Below, in pieces: positions 29,517-39,923 of a DNA stretch of 64,000 nt (the first letter of the stretch is position 1; every line of letters starts with the position of its first letter). The stretch comes from Viridibacillus arvi. Its GTDB lineage: Bacteria; Bacillota; Bacilli; Bacillales_A; Planococcaceae. The translations under genes and the position numbers were made by a program. A model generated the notes under the pieces. That model had not been told where the DNA came from, searched no databases, and saw nothing but the letters and a program-made list of their open reading frames with translations. The DNA is taken from contig NZ_LILB01000007.1 in the NCBI RefSeq assembly GCF_001274945.1, positions 73,108-137,107 on the forward strand, given 5' to 3'.

Positions 29517-30617
29517 ATGGCTTTAACAGCTGGCATCGTAGGTTTACCTAACGTAGGTAAATCGACATTGTTTAATGCAATTACAAAAGCAGGAGCAGAA
29601 TCTGCAAACTACCCGTTCTGTACGATTGATCCAAACGTAGGAATCGTTGAAGTACCAGATAATCGTCTTCAAAAATTAACGGAATTAGTAGAACCGAAAA
29701 AGACTGTACCAACAGCTTTTGAATTTACTGATATTGCTGGAATCGTAAAAGGCGCTAGTAAAGGTGAAGGTCTTGGTAACAAGTTCTTAGCACACATTCG
29801 TGAAGTAGATGCAATTACACAAGTAGTTCGTTGTTTCGCTGACGATAATATCACACATGTATCAGGTAAAGTTGATCCAATCGAAGATATCGAAGTTATT
29901 AACCTTGAGTTAATTCTTGCAGATTTAGAAGCAGTTGAAAAACGTCTATCTCGTGTTGAAAAATTAGCAAAACAAAAAGATAAAGATGCAATGGCAGAAG
30001 CACCAATCTTAACTCGCTTAAAAGAAGCTTTTGAAGCCGAAAAACCTGGTCGCTCAATTGACTTTACTGAAGAAGAATTTAAAATCGTTAAAGGATTCCA
30101 CCTACTGACTGTGAAACCTATGCTATACGTAGCAAACGTTTCTGAAGATGAAGTAGCGAATGCTGACGACAATGAATACGTACAAAAAGTGCGCGAATAT
30201 GCAAAAGCTGAAGGCGCAGAGGTAATTGTTATTTGTGCGAAAATCGAAGAAGAAATTGCAGAGCTTGATGATGAAGAAAAAGCAATGTTCCTTGAAGAAC
30301 TAGGTATCGAAGAATCTGGTTTAGACCAATTAATTCGTGCAGCCTACAATCTACTTGGACTAGCAACTTACTTCACAGCAGGTGTACAAGAAGTACGTGC
30401 ATGGACATTCCGTAAAGGGATGAAAGCACCGCAATGTGCTGGTGTTATTCACTCTGACTTTGAACGTGGATTTATCCGTGCAGAAACAGTTGCTTATGAA
30501 GATTTAATGGCATACGGCTCAATGACTGCAGCTAAAGAGGCAGGTAAAGTACGTCAAGAAGGTAAAGAATACATCGTACAAGATGGCGATGTTATGTTAT
30601 TCCGCTTCAACGTATAA
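29517..30617 (+). CDS. ychF: Redox-regulated ATPase YchF (Obg family)
   Basis: 366 residues from ATG 29517, which gives the usual MALTAGIVGLPNVGKST start; a GTG three codons earlier is less likely. Walker A is GLPNVGKST; the G4 position lacks the canonical NKxD (it reads LYVANVSEDE), consistent with ATP rather than GTP use. The C-terminal TGS domain ends IVQDGDVMLFRFNV. YchF binds ribosomes and affects stress responses. A terminator follows. Confidence 0.97.
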   Translation: MALTAGIVGLPNVGKSTLFNAITKAGAESANYPFCTIDPNVGIVEVPDNRLQKLTELVEPKKTVPTAFEFTDIAGIVKGASKGEGLGNKFLAHIREVDAITQVVRCFADDNITHVSGKVDPIEDIEVINLELILADLEAVEKRLSRVEKLAKQKDKDAMAEAPILTRLKEAFEAEKPGRSIDFTEEEFKIVKGFHLLTVKPMLYVANVSEDEVANADDNEYVQKVREYAKAEGAEVIVICAKIEEEIAELDDEEKAMFLEELGIEESGLDQLIRAAYNLLGLATYFTAGVQEVRAWTFRKGMKAPQCAGVIHSDFERGFIRAETVAYEDLMAYGSMTAAKEAGKVRQEGKEYIVQDGDVMLFRFNV

Positions 30618-30627
30618 TATATAAGTA

Positions 30628-30666
30628 AAAGACAGCGCTGGGTGTATCCTGCACTGTCTTTTTTTA
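30628..30666 (+). terminator. Terminator of ychF
   Basis: AAAGACAG and CTGTCTTT pair around a longer loop and are followed by T's. It stands between ychF and the convergent DUF3267 gene and may serve both. Confidence 0.85.
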
Positions 30667-30668
30667 TT

Positions 30669-31220
30669 TTAATATGTTTTGTTTTTGTATAAATATAATC
30701 TAGGAAAATCAGGGTCATCTTTTACCCAATATGTATTTGGATATTTACGAAGTGCGAAATACATAGCAAAATCTCCAACAGCACCAGCAATTAACCAAGC
30801 TCCTAATACAACAAGCATCGTACTATTAAAGTAGAGACCAAAAGCAGCCGGAATAACGCCGGTTGTCCAAAATGGTAGAAGAAGTGCTTTTTTCATTGCC
30901 TTATTACAAATAGGCTCTTTTGTTGTTGCATAGGCGACACCCATCTTCAAATTTACACCGTAATCCAGCGAGCGAAAAGGTACTTTACCAAAAATCATAA
31001 AACCAATTAAGTGAAAAATTTCATGTAACACAATTAAAATAATATAATATGCGATGAATAATAAAATACTTAAAAGTGAAAAGTTCAGTTCAAATACTTT
31101 ATGGATCCAACCATTTAGAAAAATAAGTCCGATCATTAAGCTAACAGTCATAATAATGTTTTGCCAAGCTATTTTTTTTAAGTCTAGCTCGATAATTGAA
31201 GGTTCTTCATGTTCTATCAA
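30669..31220 (-). CDS. DUF3267 family membrane metalloprotease-like protein
   Basis: About 183 residues from TTG 31220 with AGAGGTG six bases upstream; the longer open frame starts in the rpsF promoter region and lacks a ribosome site. Four membrane helices are likely. The motif LHEIFHLIGF contains HExxH, the zinc-protease signature, with membrane context as in site-2-protease-like DUF3267 proteins. Substrate unknown. It lies against the direction of its neighbours. Confidence 0.85.
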   Translation of the reverse strand: MIEHEEPSIIELDLKKIAWQNIIMTVSLMIGLIFLNGWIHKVFELNFSLLSILLFIAYYIILIVLHEIFHLIGFMIFGKVPFRSLDYGVNLKMGVAYATTKEPICNKAMKKALLLPFWTTGVIPAAFGLYFNSTMLVVLGAWLIAGAVGDFAMYFALRKYPNTYWVKDDPDFPRLYLYKNKTY

Positions 31221-31279
31221 ATTTATCACCTCTAATCTAAGTATAATGGAAATGACTTGGGAATGTATAGGGATGAAGG

Positions 31280-31308
31280 TTGCTATATTCAAATTAATGT
31301 GCTACAAT
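31280..31308 (+). promoter_or_regulatory. rpsF promoter
   Basis: TTGCTA (31280-31285), a 17-base spacer and TACAAT (31303-31308). Confidence 0.65.
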
Positions 31309-31324
31309 TCACTGATGTGAGTAA

Positions 31325-31385
31325 TAAATTTACTTGCTCCTTGCCCACTGCAACTAGTCGGGCCAAAGTCCATAAGGAGGTGCTT
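31325..31385 (+). promoter_or_regulatory. rpsF leader, possible S6:S18 autoregulatory RNA
   Basis: A stem GCCC/GGGC encloses ACTGCAACTAGTC just ahead of the rpsF ribosome site. Leaders of rpsF operons in many bacteria bind the S6:S18 complex; the match here is by position and a simple stem only. Confidence 0.4.
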
Positions 31386-31389
31386 ATAG

Positions 31390-31680
31390 ATGAAAAAGTA
31401 CGAATTAATGTACATCATTCGCCCAAACATTGAAGAAGATGCGAAGAAGGCTCTTGTAGAACGCTTCAACGAAATCTTAACTTCAAACGGCGCTGAAGTC
31501 ATCGAATCAAAAGAGTGGGGCAAACGCCGCTTAGCTTACGAAATCAATGATTTCCGTGAAGGTTTCTACCAAATCGTGAAAATCAACGCTGACGCTAAAG
31601 CTATCAACGAATACACTCGTCTTGCTAACATTAGCGAAGACATTATTCGCCACATTGCAGTTCGCGAAGAAGAAAAATAA
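31390..31680 (+). CDS. rpsF: Ribosomal protein bS6
   Basis: 96 residues. [17 protein letters not shown] at the start and [18 protein letters not shown] in the middle identify bS6, which binds 16S rRNA together with bS18, encoded two genes on. ATG is preceded by AAGGAGGTG. Note codon use enriched in CGC, AAC and GAC compared with neighbours, as expected of a highly expressed gene. Confidence 0.98.
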   Translation: MKKYELMYIIRPNIEEDAKKALVERFNEILTSNGAEVIESKEWGKRRLAYEINDFREGFYQIVKINADAKAINEYTRLANISEDIIRHIAVREEEK

Positions 31681-31722
31681 TTTTAATTAATAAAAATCGC
31701 AGATAAAGGAGGTTGTATTCTG

Positions 31723-32271
31723 ATGATTAACCGAGTCGTATTAGTTGGAAGACTAACAAAAGATCCGGAACTTCGCTATACACCAAGTGGCGCAGCTGTT
31801 GCTCGCTTTACAATCGCTGTAAATAGAACATTTGCTAACCAACAAGGTGAAAAACAAGCGGACTTTATTAACTGTGTTGTTTGGCGTAAACAAGCTGAAA
31901 ATACTGCTAACTTCTTGAAAAAAGGAAGCCTAGCGGGCATAGAAGGCCGTATCCAAACAGGTAGTTATGAAGGACAAGATGGTAAACGTGTTTACACAAC
32001 TGAAGTTGTTGCAGATAGCGTGCAGTTCTTAGAGCCGCGCGGTGCTGCAGGAGATCGTTCGCAAGGACAGCAACAGTACGGTGGACAACCATCATATGGT
32101 GGTGAACAATCGTACGGCCAAGCTCCACAACAAAACAACTATCAGCAACAACCATCTTATCAACAGAATCAATCACCTAGTCAGCAAAACTATACGCGTG
32201 TAGATGAAGATCCTTTTGCTAACAACAATGGTGGTCCAATCGAAGTTTCTGAAGACGACTTACCATTCTAA
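31723..32271 (+). CDS. ssb: Single-stranded DNA-binding protein
   Basis: 182 residues. The OB fold (about 1-105) starts [20 protein letters not shown]. It is followed by a flexible Gln/Tyr/Gly/Ser-rich linker (about 115-165) and the acidic tip DDLPF that docks partner proteins. It coats single-stranded DNA at the fork. It sits between rpsF and rpsR in the usual order, with AAAGGAGG upstream. Confidence 0.98.
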   Translation: MINRVVLVGRLTKDPELRYTPSGAAVARFTIAVNRTFANQQGEKQADFINCVVWRKQAENTANFLKKGSLAGIEGRIQTGSYEGQDGKRVYTTEVVADSVQFLEPRGAAGDRSQGQQQYGGQPSYGGEQSYGQAPQQNNYQQQPSYQQNQSPSQQNYTRVDEDPFANNNGGPIEVSEDDLPF

Positions 32272-32326
32272 GTAAAAATCCATTGCACGCAATATATACC
32301 AATATACTTAAGGAGGCGACAATACT

Positions 32327-32563
32327 ATGGCACCACGTAGAGGAGGCCGCAAACGCCGTAAAGTTTGCTATTTCACTTCTAACAACATCAAACACATCGA
32401 CTATAAAGATGTAGATTTGTTGAAAAAATTCATCTCTGAGCGCGGAAAAATTCTTCCACGCCGTGTAACTGGTACTAGCGCAAAATACCAACGTAAACTT
32501 ACAGCTTCAATTAAAGTTTCTCGTATTATGGGCTTACTTCCATTCAGCACAGAAGAAAGATAA
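32327..32563 (+). CDS. rpsR: Ribosomal protein bS18
   Basis: 78 residues, basic. [20 protein letters not shown] at the start and [19 protein letters not shown] further on are typical. It pairs with bS6 on the platform of the small subunit. The cysteine near residue 12 (KVCYF) is one zinc-ligand position; the other cysteines of zinc-binding forms are missing. A terminator follows directly. Confidence 0.98.
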   Translation: MAPRRGGRKRRKVCYFTSNNIKHIDYKDVDLLKKFISERGKILPRRVTGTSAKYQRKLTASIKVSRIMGLLPFSTEER

Positions 32564-32572
32564 TAACTTTCT

Positions 32573-32600
32573 AAAGACCGGGTAACCGGTCTTTTTTTTT
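32573..32600 (+). terminator. Terminator of rpsF-ssb-rpsR
   Basis: AAAGACCGG and CCGGTCTTT around GTAA, followed by a long T-run. Confidence 0.95.
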
Positions 32601-32714
32601 TACAAAAATAATACCTTCAGCGACTTAATCTATTTTATATAATAGTTAAACGTACTGCATAAAATATCTCCATAGAACACCCCACAATCCGTAAAAGTAT
32701 AGCCTAGCGCTTTT

Positions 32715-32743
32715 TTGTTCATGAACATGAAACATGGTACAAT
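32715..32743 (+). promoter_or_regulatory. Promoter of yybS-gdpP-rplI-dnaC
   Basis: TTGTTC (32715-32720), a 17-base spacer and TACAAT (32738-32743), about 48 bases before the yybS ATG. Confidence 0.65.
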
Positions 32744-32790
32744 AATAAGATGAAATAAAAGATTGTCTTTTGGAAAAAGGAAGGTTATAG

Positions 32791-33732
32791 ATGCCTAAAA
32801 ATAAAACGCAACAACTGACACAAGGGGCGATGATGGCCGTAATATTTACAGCCCTTTTAGCGATTACTTCATATATTCCTATATTATCTTTGGTAACCAT
32901 TTGGTTTATTTCTTTTCCAATTGCTTGGTATAGTGCAATGTATGATCGCAAAGCTTCAATGATAGTAGCTGTTGTTAGTATAGGAGTCTCTGTACTCGTT
33001 ACAGGTATAATGTCTCTGCCGCTTGCTATTATTTTCTGTCTTGCAGGATTTTTAATTGGCGATACACTTCGTATGAAAAAAAGCAAAGTTTATTTATTTA
33101 TGACTACAGGTATTAGTGTATTACTATCTATGGCAATTATGTATGTTATCTCGGTTAAGTTATTCAATGTAGATAGTTTGAAGATTATGTTGGAGATAGC
33201 CAGAGAAAGCTATGAAAGATCAAATGAATTAGCTAAGACTATGCCAGGTGTTAAAGCGCTGACTGTTGAACAGTTAGAGCAGATGTTTGATTTAGTAACT
33301 ATGGTAATGCCGACTATGATTACGATGTCTGTATTCATGATCACTTTTATTATCATTACAGTCAATTTACCGTTATTAAAACGTTTTGGAATAACTGTTC
33401 CAAAATTTGCACCATTTAAAGACCTTCAATTACCTAGATCGGTCTTATGGTACTATATGCTAGTTTTAATAGTGACATTATTTATAAAACCTGAAAGTGG
33501 CTCTTTTGCTGATATGGCTTTTTTGAATCTGTCATTTATACTTAGCACATTACTGCTGTTACAAGGGATTTCGTTTATTCACTACTATGTACATGAACAA
33601 GAATGGCCTAAATGGATTGCAATAGTAAGTACTATTTTAGCGTTACCTTTATACTCGTTTGTTACGCTACTTGGTATTGTGGATTTAGGATTTAATATTC
33701 GTGCGCTTGTGACGGGAACGCCGAGAAAATAA
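32791..33732 (+). CDS. yybS: DUF2232 membrane protein YybS
   Basis: 313 residues with about eight membrane helices; the first half resembles ECF-type S components (TQGAMMAVIFTALLAITSYIP), and the family (DUF2232) is always found ahead of gdpP in Bacillales. No enzymatic motif is visible. ATG with AAGGAAGG upstream; gdpP follows after 13 bases. The role is unproven; a membrane partner of GdpP or a small-molecule transporter are both possible. Confidence 0.9.
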   Translation: MPKNKTQQLTQGAMMAVIFTALLAITSYIPILSLVTIWFISFPIAWYSAMYDRKASMIVAVVSIGVSVLVTGIMSLPLAIIFCLAGFLIGDTLRMKKSKVYLFMTTGISVLLSMAIMYVISVKLFNVDSLKIMLEIARESYERSNELAKTMPGVKALTVEQLEQMFDLVTMVMPTMITMSVFMITFIIITVNLPLLKRFGITVPKFAPFKDLQLPRSVLWYYMLVLIVTLFIKPESGSFADMAFLNLSFILSTLLLLQGISFIHYYVHEQEWPKWIAIVSTILALPLYSFVTLLGIVDLGFNIRALVTGTPRK

Positions 33733-33745
33733 GGAGCTGAATTCT

Positions 33746-35722
33746 ATGGGTACTTTGTTCAGAAAAAGACCAATTCGATATCCTCTTTTAATTCTGTCTC
33801 TTCTTAGTGTAGCAAGCGTTATTGCATGTGTAATGTGGCATCCGTTCATTGGTATTGCTTATGGTCTTGTAGTGGTATTTGCTTTAATATCGACTTGGAA
33901 AACGGAAAAAACAACCTATGAAGAAACAGAAAAGCACATTGAAACTCTCTCATATCGTATGAAAAAGGTAGGGGAAGAGGCCTTGCTCGAAATGCCTATT
34001 GGTATCATTTTAATTGATACTCAATATATGATTGAATGGTCGAATCCATATATGCTAGGTATTTTAGATGTAGACACATTAATGGGCGAGGAAATTTTTA
34101 CACTTTCAGAGGATCTTTATACATTAATTAAACATGATGAAAAGCATGAGATGAATGTCACACTTAAGGATCGTAAATATCGAGCATTTTATAAACCCGA
34201 AGAAAGGTTATTATATTTCTTTGATATAACAGAGCAAGTAGAAATTGAAACGCTATACTATGAAGATCGTTCGGTAATAGCTGTTCTCTTTGTTGATAAC
34301 TATGATGAAATTACACAAGGTATGGACGATCAAAATCGTAGCCAAACAAATTCACTTATTACATCACTTATTAATAATTGGGGCACACAATACGGTATTT
34401 TCATAAAACGTATTTCGACGGATCGTTTTATAGCGATATTAAATGAATCCATTTTACAAGAAATTGAGAAGAAGAAATTCTCTATCTTAGATGATATTCG
34501 TGAAACTACTGCAAAACAAAGCTTATCTTTGACATTAAGTATTGGCGTGGGTACTGGTTCACAATCCCTTATAGAACTTGGTGAACTAGCACAATCTAGT
34601 TTAGATCTTGTTTTAGGGCGCGGTGGTGACCAAGTTGCAATCAAGCAACCTAATGGTAAAGTGAAATTTTACGGTGGTAAAACAAATCCGGTTGAAAAGC
34701 GTACGAGAGTACGTGCGCGCGTTATTTCTCATGCACTACGTGATTTAATCCAGGACAGTGATCAAGTATTCGTAATGGGCCATAAAATGCCCGATATGGA
34801 CGCGATAGGAGCAGCCATTGGAGTTCGTAAAATGGCTCAGATGAATAAAATTGATGGTTATGTCGTTATGGATTTTGATCAAATTGATAATAGCATTATC
34901 CGCTTAATGAATGTGGTCAAGGAAAAGTCAGACCTCTATGATCGGTTTATTACTCCAGAGGAAGCATTATCAAAAATTACCGATAAGTCATTATTAGTCG
35001 TTGTTGATACACATAAGCCATCAATGACTATTGAAGAAAAATTAATAAATAAGGCTGAAAAGGTCGTCGTAATTGACCACCATCGACGTGGAGAAGAGTT
35101 TGTAAAAAACCCGATGCTTGTCTATATGGAACCTTATGCGTCATCTACAGCTGAGCTTGTAACAGAATTATTAGAGTATCAGCCAAAAAATGATAAAATA
35201 ACAATGTTAGAGGCAACAGCTCTTCTAGCAGGCATTATTGTCGATACAAAAAGTTTTACTTTACGTACTGGAGCACGTACGTTTGAAGCAGCGTCTTATT
35301 TACGTACAAACGGAGCAGATACAATCTTAGTACAACGTATATTGAAGGAAGATATCAATACGTATATTGAACGTTCTAAAATTGTTCAAACAGCGGAGTT
35401 TGTACATCAAGGGCTAGCTATAGCACGTGGGGATAATGACAAGATTTATAACTCGGTTTTACTTGCACAAACAGCAGATATATTATTAACAATGAAAGAC
35501 ATTTCTGCATCATTTGTAGTTGCTCATCGTCATGATGGAGTCATTGGTATTAGTGCACGTTCGCTAGGAGAGATTAACGTCCAGCTTGTAATGGAAGAGC
35601 TTGGTGGTGGTGGACACTTAACAAATGCTGCATGCCAATTAGACGTAGCAACAATCGATGAGGCTATTAACATGTTAAAAGAAGCAATAGAGGTTGTATT
35701 AGAAGGGAGTTCGGAATCATGA
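33746..35722 (+). CDS. gdpP: Cyclic-di-AMP phosphodiesterase GdpP
   Basis: 658 residues, close to the 659 of B. subtilis GdpP. Order: two membrane helices (about 10-55), a degenerate PAS domain (about 75-150), a degenerate GGDEF domain (about 175-300, lacking the GGDEF motif itself), then DHH ([15 protein letters not shown] near 345 and [12 protein letters not shown] near 440) and DHHA1 ([16 protein letters not shown] near the end). It hydrolyses c-di-AMP to pApA and so affects potassium, cell wall and beta-lactam responses. Its last bases overlap the rplI start. Confidence 0.97.
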   Translation: MGTLFRKRPIRYPLLILSLLSVASVIACVMWHPFIGIAYGLVVVFALISTWKTEKTTYEETEKHIETLSYRMKKVGEEALLEMPIGIILIDTQYMIEWSNPYMLGILDVDTLMGEEIFTLSEDLYTLIKHDEKHEMNVTLKDRKYRAFYKPEERLLYFFDITEQVEIETLYYEDRSVIAVLFVDNYDEITQGMDDQNRSQTNSLITSLINNWGTQYGIFIKRISTDRFIAILNESILQEIEKKKFSILDDIRETTAKQSLSLTLSIGVGTGSQSLIELGELAQSSLDLVLGRGGDQVAIKQPNGKVKFYGGKTNPVEKRTRVRARVISHALRDLIQDSDQVFVMGHKMPDMDAIGAAIGVRKMAQMNKIDGYVVMDFDQIDNSIIRLMNVVKEKSDLYDRFITPEEALSKITDKSLLVVVDTHKPSMTIEEKLINKAEKVVVIDHHRRGEEFVKNPMLVYMEPYASSTAELVTELLEYQPKNDKITMLEATALLAGIIVDTKSFTLRTGARTFEAASYLRTNGADTILVQRILKEDINTYIERSKIVQTAEFVHQGLAIARGDNDKIYNSVLLAQTADILLTMKDISASFVVAHRHDGVIGISARSLGEINVQLVMEELGGGGHLTNAACQLDVATIDEAINMLKEAIEVVLEGSSES

Positions 35723-36168
35723 AAGTAGTATTCTTAAAAGACGTTAAAGGTAAAGGTAAAAAAGGTGAAATCAAAAATGTAGCTGATGGTTATGCACATA
35801 ACTTCTTATTAAAAAATAATCTAGCTGTTGAAGCAAACCAAGCAGCAATTAGCCAATTAGATGGGCAAAAGAAAAAAGCCGCAAAAGATGCTGCTGCTGA
35901 ATTAGCTGCTGCACAAGATTTAAAAGCAAAAATTGAAGAGTTAACGGTTATACTAAAAGCAAAATCAGGTGAAGGTGGCCGTTTATTTGGTGCGGTAACT
36001 ACAAAACAAATTGCAGACGGTTTAAATAAACAACATGGTATTAAAATTGATAAACGTAAAATGGAATTAGCAGACGCTATTCGTGCACTAGGATTTACAA
36101 ATGTGCCAGTGAAGCTACATCATGAAGTGACAGCTACACTGAAAGTACATGTTACAGAAGAAGCGTAA
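35719..36168 (+). CDS. rplI: Ribosomal protein bL9
   Basis: 149 residues. The N-terminal domain [19 protein letters not shown] with [13 protein letters not shown] is diagnostic; a long helix and the C-terminal rRNA-binding domain follow. bL9 spans ribosomes and limits frameshifting. ATGA overlap with gdpP indicates coupled translation. Confidence 0.98.
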   Translation: MKVVFLKDVKGKGKKGEIKNVADGYAHNFLLKNNLAVEANQAAISQLDGQKKKAAKDAAAELAAAQDLKAKIEELTVILKAKSGEGGRLFGAVTTKQIADGLNKQHGIKIDKRKMELADAIRALGFTNVPVKLHHEVTATLKVHVTEEA

Positions 36169-36180
36169 GGAGAGACATAT

Positions 36181-37539
36181 ATGAACGATCCATTATTGGA
36201 ACGCGTTCCGCCTCATAATCTTGAAGCTGAACAATCTGTCATAGGAGCCATTTTTCTTGAACCACAATCACTCATAACGGCTTCGGAAATTCTTCTTGAA
36301 GATGATTTCTATAGATCTGCGCATGTTAAAATCTTCTCGACGATGTTGCGTCTAAGCGATCAAGGTAAAGCAATAGACGTCGTTACAGTGACAGAGGAAC
36401 TTTCCAATCATAATGAGTTAGAAGACATAGGAGGCATTTCTTATTTAACGGAACTTGCCAATGCTGTACCAACAGCAGCCAATGTCGCTTATTATGCACA
36501 AATCGTTTCAGAGAAGGCTTTACTACGCCGCTTAATTAGAGTAGCAACGAAAATTGTAGAAGATGGTTATACACGTGAAGATGAAGTAGATGCACTTTTA
36601 GCAGAAGCTGAACGTAAAATGATGGAAGTGGCAAGCCGCAAAAACGCAGGCGACTTTAAGCCTGTGAAGGATGTACTTGTCCAAACATATGAAAACATTG
36701 AGCAGTTACAACACCGAAAAGGTGACGTTACAGGTATCCCTACTGGATTCCGTGATTTGGATCGCCTAACAGCAGGGTTCCAACGTGGAGATTTAATCAT
36801 TGTAGCAGCGCGACCTTCAGTTGGGAAAACAGCATTTGCTTTGAATGTTGCACAAAACGTAGGAACAAAGACATCTGAAAATGTTGCTATCTTCTCACTT
36901 GAAATGGGCGCAGAACAACTAGTTATGCGTATGATATGTGCTGAAGGTAACATTGATGCACAAGTATTACGAACTGGTGCGTTAAATGTTGAAGATTGGC
37001 GCAAACTAACAATGGCAATGGGCAGTTTATCTAAGGCTGGCATTTTCATTGACGATACACCAGGTGTACGTATTAATGAAATACGAGCAAAGTGTCGCCG
37101 TTTAAAACAAGAACATGGACTTGGCATGATTTTAATTGACTATTTGCAGCTTATTCAAGGCAGTGGTAGTGGACGCGAAAACCGTCAACAAGAAGTATCC
37201 GAAATCTCACGCTCTCTCAAAGCATTAGCGCGTGAATTAGAAGTGCCTGTTATTGCTTTATCTCAGTTGTCGCGAGGCGTTGAACAACGTCAAGATAAAC
37301 GACCAATGATGAGTGATTTACGTGAATCCGGAAGTATTGAGCAAGATGCCGATATCGTTTCTTTCCTATATCGTGAAGATTATTACGATAAAGAAACGGA
37401 AGATGCTAATACGATTGAAATTATTGTAGCCAAGCAACGTAATGGTCCAACAGATACGGTTAAGCTTGCGTTCGTTAAAGAACATAACAAATTTGTTAGT
37501 GTCGATTGGTCGCAGCATGAGCCAGCTGGAGGATACTAG
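36181..37539 (+). CDS. dnaC: Replicative DNA helicase (DnaB type; B. subtilis DnaC)
   Basis: 452 residues. The N-terminal domain starts at PPHNLEAEQSVIGAIF; the RecA-like C-terminal motor carries Walker A ARPSVGKTAFALN near residue 215, LIDYLQLIQGSG (Walker B) and the arginine finger region RESGSIEQDADIV. The hexamer unwinds DNA at the fork. ATG follows AAGGAGAG, 12 bases behind rplI. No intein is seen. Confidence 0.98.
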   Translation: MNDPLLERVPPHNLEAEQSVIGAIFLEPQSLITASEILLEDDFYRSAHVKIFSTMLRLSDQGKAIDVVTVTEELSNHNELEDIGGISYLTELANAVPTAANVAYYAQIVSEKALLRRLIRVATKIVEDGYTREDEVDALLAEAERKMMEVASRKNAGDFKPVKDVLVQTYENIEQLQHRKGDVTGIPTGFRDLDRLTAGFQRGDLIIVAARPSVGKTAFALNVAQNVGTKTSENVAIFSLEMGAEQLVMRMICAEGNIDAQVLRTGALNVEDWRKLTMAMGSLSKAGIFIDDTPGVRINEIRAKCRRLKQEHGLGMILIDYLQLIQGSGSGRENRQQEVSEISRSLKALARELEVPVIALSQLSRGVEQRQDKRPMMSDLRESGSIEQDADIVSFLYREDYYDKETEDANTIEIIVAKQRNGPTDTVKLAFVKEHNKFVSVDWSQHEPAGGY

Positions 37540-37547
37540 AGTATATG

Positions 37548-37596
37548 AAACACGAACGTTAAAATGATATATATCATAGTGCGTTCGTGTTTTTTA
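37548..37596 (+). terminator. Terminator of dnaC
   Basis: CACGAACG and CGTTCGTG form the base of a long hairpin whose inner part (ATGATATATATCAT) is also self-complementary, followed by a T-run. It abuts the -35 of the purA promoter. Confidence 0.85.
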
Positions 37597-37625
37597 TTGA
37601 CTATTGCCTTTTCAGTTGATACAAT
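37597..37625 (+). promoter_or_regulatory. purA promoter
   Basis: TTGACT (37597-37602), a 17-base spacer and TACAAT (37620-37625). Confidence 0.7.
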
Positions 37626-37675
37626 TATCGTGTTTGATTCAGGATGCTTGAAAGCGTCTGACGGAGGTGCTGGTA

Positions 37676-38965
37676 ATGACATCAGTAGTAGTAGTGGGAA
37701 CTCAATGGGGAGATGAAGGTAAAGGTAAAATCACCGACTTCCTATCAAAAAAAGCAGAAGCAATTGCTCGTTATGCGGGTGGAGACAATGCAGGCCATAC
37801 GATAAAATTTGATGGTGAGACGTACAAGTTACACTTAATTCCATCGGGTATTTTCTATAAAGATAAGATTTCAGTTATCGGTAATGGTTTAGTTGTAAAT
37901 CCTAAATCCATCGTAACGGAATTGAAATATTTACAAGAGAGAGGCGTAAGCACTGAAAATCTTCGTATCTCTAACCGTGCACACATTATTCTTCCTTATC
38001 ATATTAAACAAGATATTGTAGATGAAGAAAGCCGTGGAGACAACAAAATTGGGACAACTGCTAAAGGTATCGGACCTTGCTATCAAGATAAAGTAGCACG
38101 TATCGGAATCCGTATGGCAGACTTATTGGACCGCGAAGTATTTGAGCATAAACTACGTGAAAACTTGGCTCTTAAAAATCGCCTTTTTGAGAAGTTTTAT
38201 GAAACAGAAGGGTTAAATTTTGACGATATCTTTGAGGAATACTATGGTTATGGTCAAGAAATCGCTAAATATGTAACAGACACTTCAAAAATTTTAAATG
38301 ATGTTCTTGATGAAGGTGGTCGTGTGTTATTTGAAGGCGCACAAGGTGTTATGCTTGATGTCGATCAAGGAACATATCCATTTGTAACTTCTTCAAACCC
38401 AGTAGCTGGAGGCGTGACAATTGGTGCCGGAGTTGGGCCATCTAGAGATATGCGCGTTATAGGGGTTTGTAAAGCTTATACATCTCGTGTTGGTGACGGA
38501 CCATTCCCAACCGAATTATTTGATGAAGTAGGTCACCAAATCCGTGAAGTTGGTCGCGAATATGGTACGACTACAGGTCGTCCACGTCGTGTTGGTTGGT
38601 TCGATAGCGTAGTAGTACGTCACTCACGTCGAGTAAGTGGTATTACAGATTTATCATTAAACTCAATTGATGTATTATCAGGTCTTGAAACAGTTAAAAT
38701 TTGTACAGCTTATAAATACAATGGTGAATTACTTACAGAGTATCCTGCTAACCTTCACATAATTGAACAATGTGAACCAGTGTATGAAGAACTTCCAGGT
38801 TGGTCTGAAGATGTTACAGGCTGCAGAACGCTAGAAGAATTACCAGTGAACGCTCGTCGCTATGTTGAGCGCGTTAGTGAACTAGCTGGCATTCAAATTG
38901 CTACATTCTCAGTAGGTCCAGACCGTGATCAAACAAATGTCCTTGTAGACGTTTGGGGAGAATAA
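37676..38965 (+). CDS. purA: Adenylosuccinate synthetase
   Basis: 429 residues from ATG 37676, eight bases behind GGAGG; a GTG three codons upstream lies inside that site. The P-loop [12 protein letters not shown] is at the start; also clear are the catalytic histidine in AGHTIKF, the signature [12 protein letters not shown] and [14 protein letters not shown]. It joins IMP and aspartate with GTP, the first step from IMP to AMP. Monocistronic between two terminators. Confidence 0.98.
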   Translation: MTSVVVVGTQWGDEGKGKITDFLSKKAEAIARYAGGDNAGHTIKFDGETYKLHLIPSGIFYKDKISVIGNGLVVNPKSIVTELKYLQERGVSTENLRISNRAHIILPYHIKQDIVDEESRGDNKIGTTAKGIGPCYQDKVARIGIRMADLLDREVFEHKLRENLALKNRLFEKFYETEGLNFDDIFEEYYGYGQEIAKYVTDTSKILNDVLDEGGRVLFEGAQGVMLDVDQGTYPFVTSSNPVAGGVTIGAGVGPSRDMRVIGVCKAYTSRVGDGPFPTELFDEVGHQIREVGREYGTTTGRPRRVGWFDSVVVRHSRRVSGITDLSLNSIDVLSGLETVKICTAYKYNGELLTEYPANLHIIEQCEPVYEELPGWSEDVTGCRTLEELPVNARRYVERVSELAGIQIATFSVGPDRDQTNVLVDVWGE

Positions 38966-38986
38966 GCATAAATTAATAAAAAGATA

Positions 38987-39018
38987 AAAAGCGGAGATAA
39001 TTATCTCCGCTTTTTTTA
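38987..39018 (+). terminator. Terminator of purA
   Basis: AAGCGGAGATAA and TTATCTCCGCTT directly abut, followed by T's. Confidence 0.93.
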
Positions 39019-39068
39019 TGGCATGACACTGTATAATATTAACTATATTGTATTAAAGGAGGGTTTAT

Positions 39069-39923
39069 TTGAAGGCGAAATGGTTTTGGGGAGCAATAAG
39101 TATCATTTTAATTAGTTGGTTAGGAAATACACTATATTATCAATCAAAGCAATTGAAGGATCCAATTATACTTTCTTCTTACATAAATATTATAAGTGAC
39201 TATGAGAGAACATTTTCGATCTTTTATTTAACTAATAAAGGAGAAAATATGGAAGCAATGAGCTTACGATTAGGGCAAGAAACATTATATCCTTTAGGTA
39301 ATGATAGTTATTTTGGAGAAATGGGTAATTATGTAGCATCGAGTTATTATACAGAATACATACATCATTATTTAAAAAAAGTAGATTTTAATATTGATGA
39401 AGAGCAACTAGCATATTTAAAAAGTAAAAAAATTAATGCCAATAAAATATTGATGGAATTTTCGGGACATCGTAGTTTAAATGCAAATATCGAACATTTC
39501 GAAATACATAATGAACCAAGGTCCATTAAATCAGATTTTAGTTCGAGATCTGTTGACAATATAGGTAATGTAACCGAAGATGTACAATTGCTTGAGGATG
39601 CGCATATGAAGAAACTAGAACTACCACAAGAGATTGCCTCTTTATATAAGGTGAACGTTGGAAAAAGCGGGGAGGGCGCTATGACTCCGATAGAGGATCA
39701 ATCCTGGCCCATGGATGTTAAAGCCAAAGAGAGAATAATAACCCAATATAAGAGGAAAAGCAAAGTTCAACCTGGTAAATATATAGATGCAGATATTTTA
39801 ATGCCTGTTACAAATAAAAAGAACAAAGAGATGGGGTATGTATTTCATTTTAGAAGTGAGCCCTCATTAACACAACGACAAGTAAATCAGCTTGTGTATG
39901 ATGCAAAGGAGGAGAGTAAATGA
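39069..39923 (+). CDS. Unknown membrane-anchored protein
   Basis: 284 residues from TTG 39069, with AAGGAGGG upstream. I do not recognise the family. One membrane helix (about 5-22) is followed by an extracytoplasmic region of mixed charge with no cysteine, repeat or catalytic motif that I can name; it contains many Ser, Tyr and Glu. The last codons overlap the next gene by four bases, so the two are likely made together. Base composition matches the neighbours. Possible roles range from envelope sensing to a membrane complex subunit; I cannot choose. Confidence 0.7.
   Translation: MKAKWFWGAISIILISWLGNTLYYQSKQLKDPIILSSYINIISDYERTFSIFYLTNKGENMEAMSLRLGQETLYPLGNDSYFGEMGNYVASSYYTEYIHHYLKKVDFNIDEEQLAYLKSKKINANKILMEFSGHRSLNANIEHFEIHNEPRSIKSDFSSRSVDNIGNVTEDVQLLEDAHMKKLELPQEIASLYKVNVGKSGEGAMTPIEDQSWPMDVKAKERIITQYKRKSKVQPGKYIDADILMPVTNKKNKEMGYVFHFRSEPSLTQRQVNQLVYDAKEESK

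Noticed and set aside
29669-30172. Minus-strand frame of 167 codons over ychF
   Set aside because: Ser-rich shadow of ychF, no ribosome site.
32646-33086. Minus-strand frame of 146 codons over the yybS start
   Set aside because: It would cover the promoter and start of yybS; no family likeness.
36567-37127. Minus-strand frame of 186 codons over dnaC
   Set aside because: Shadow of the replicative helicase gene; Ser/Arg-rich composition typical of antisense frames.
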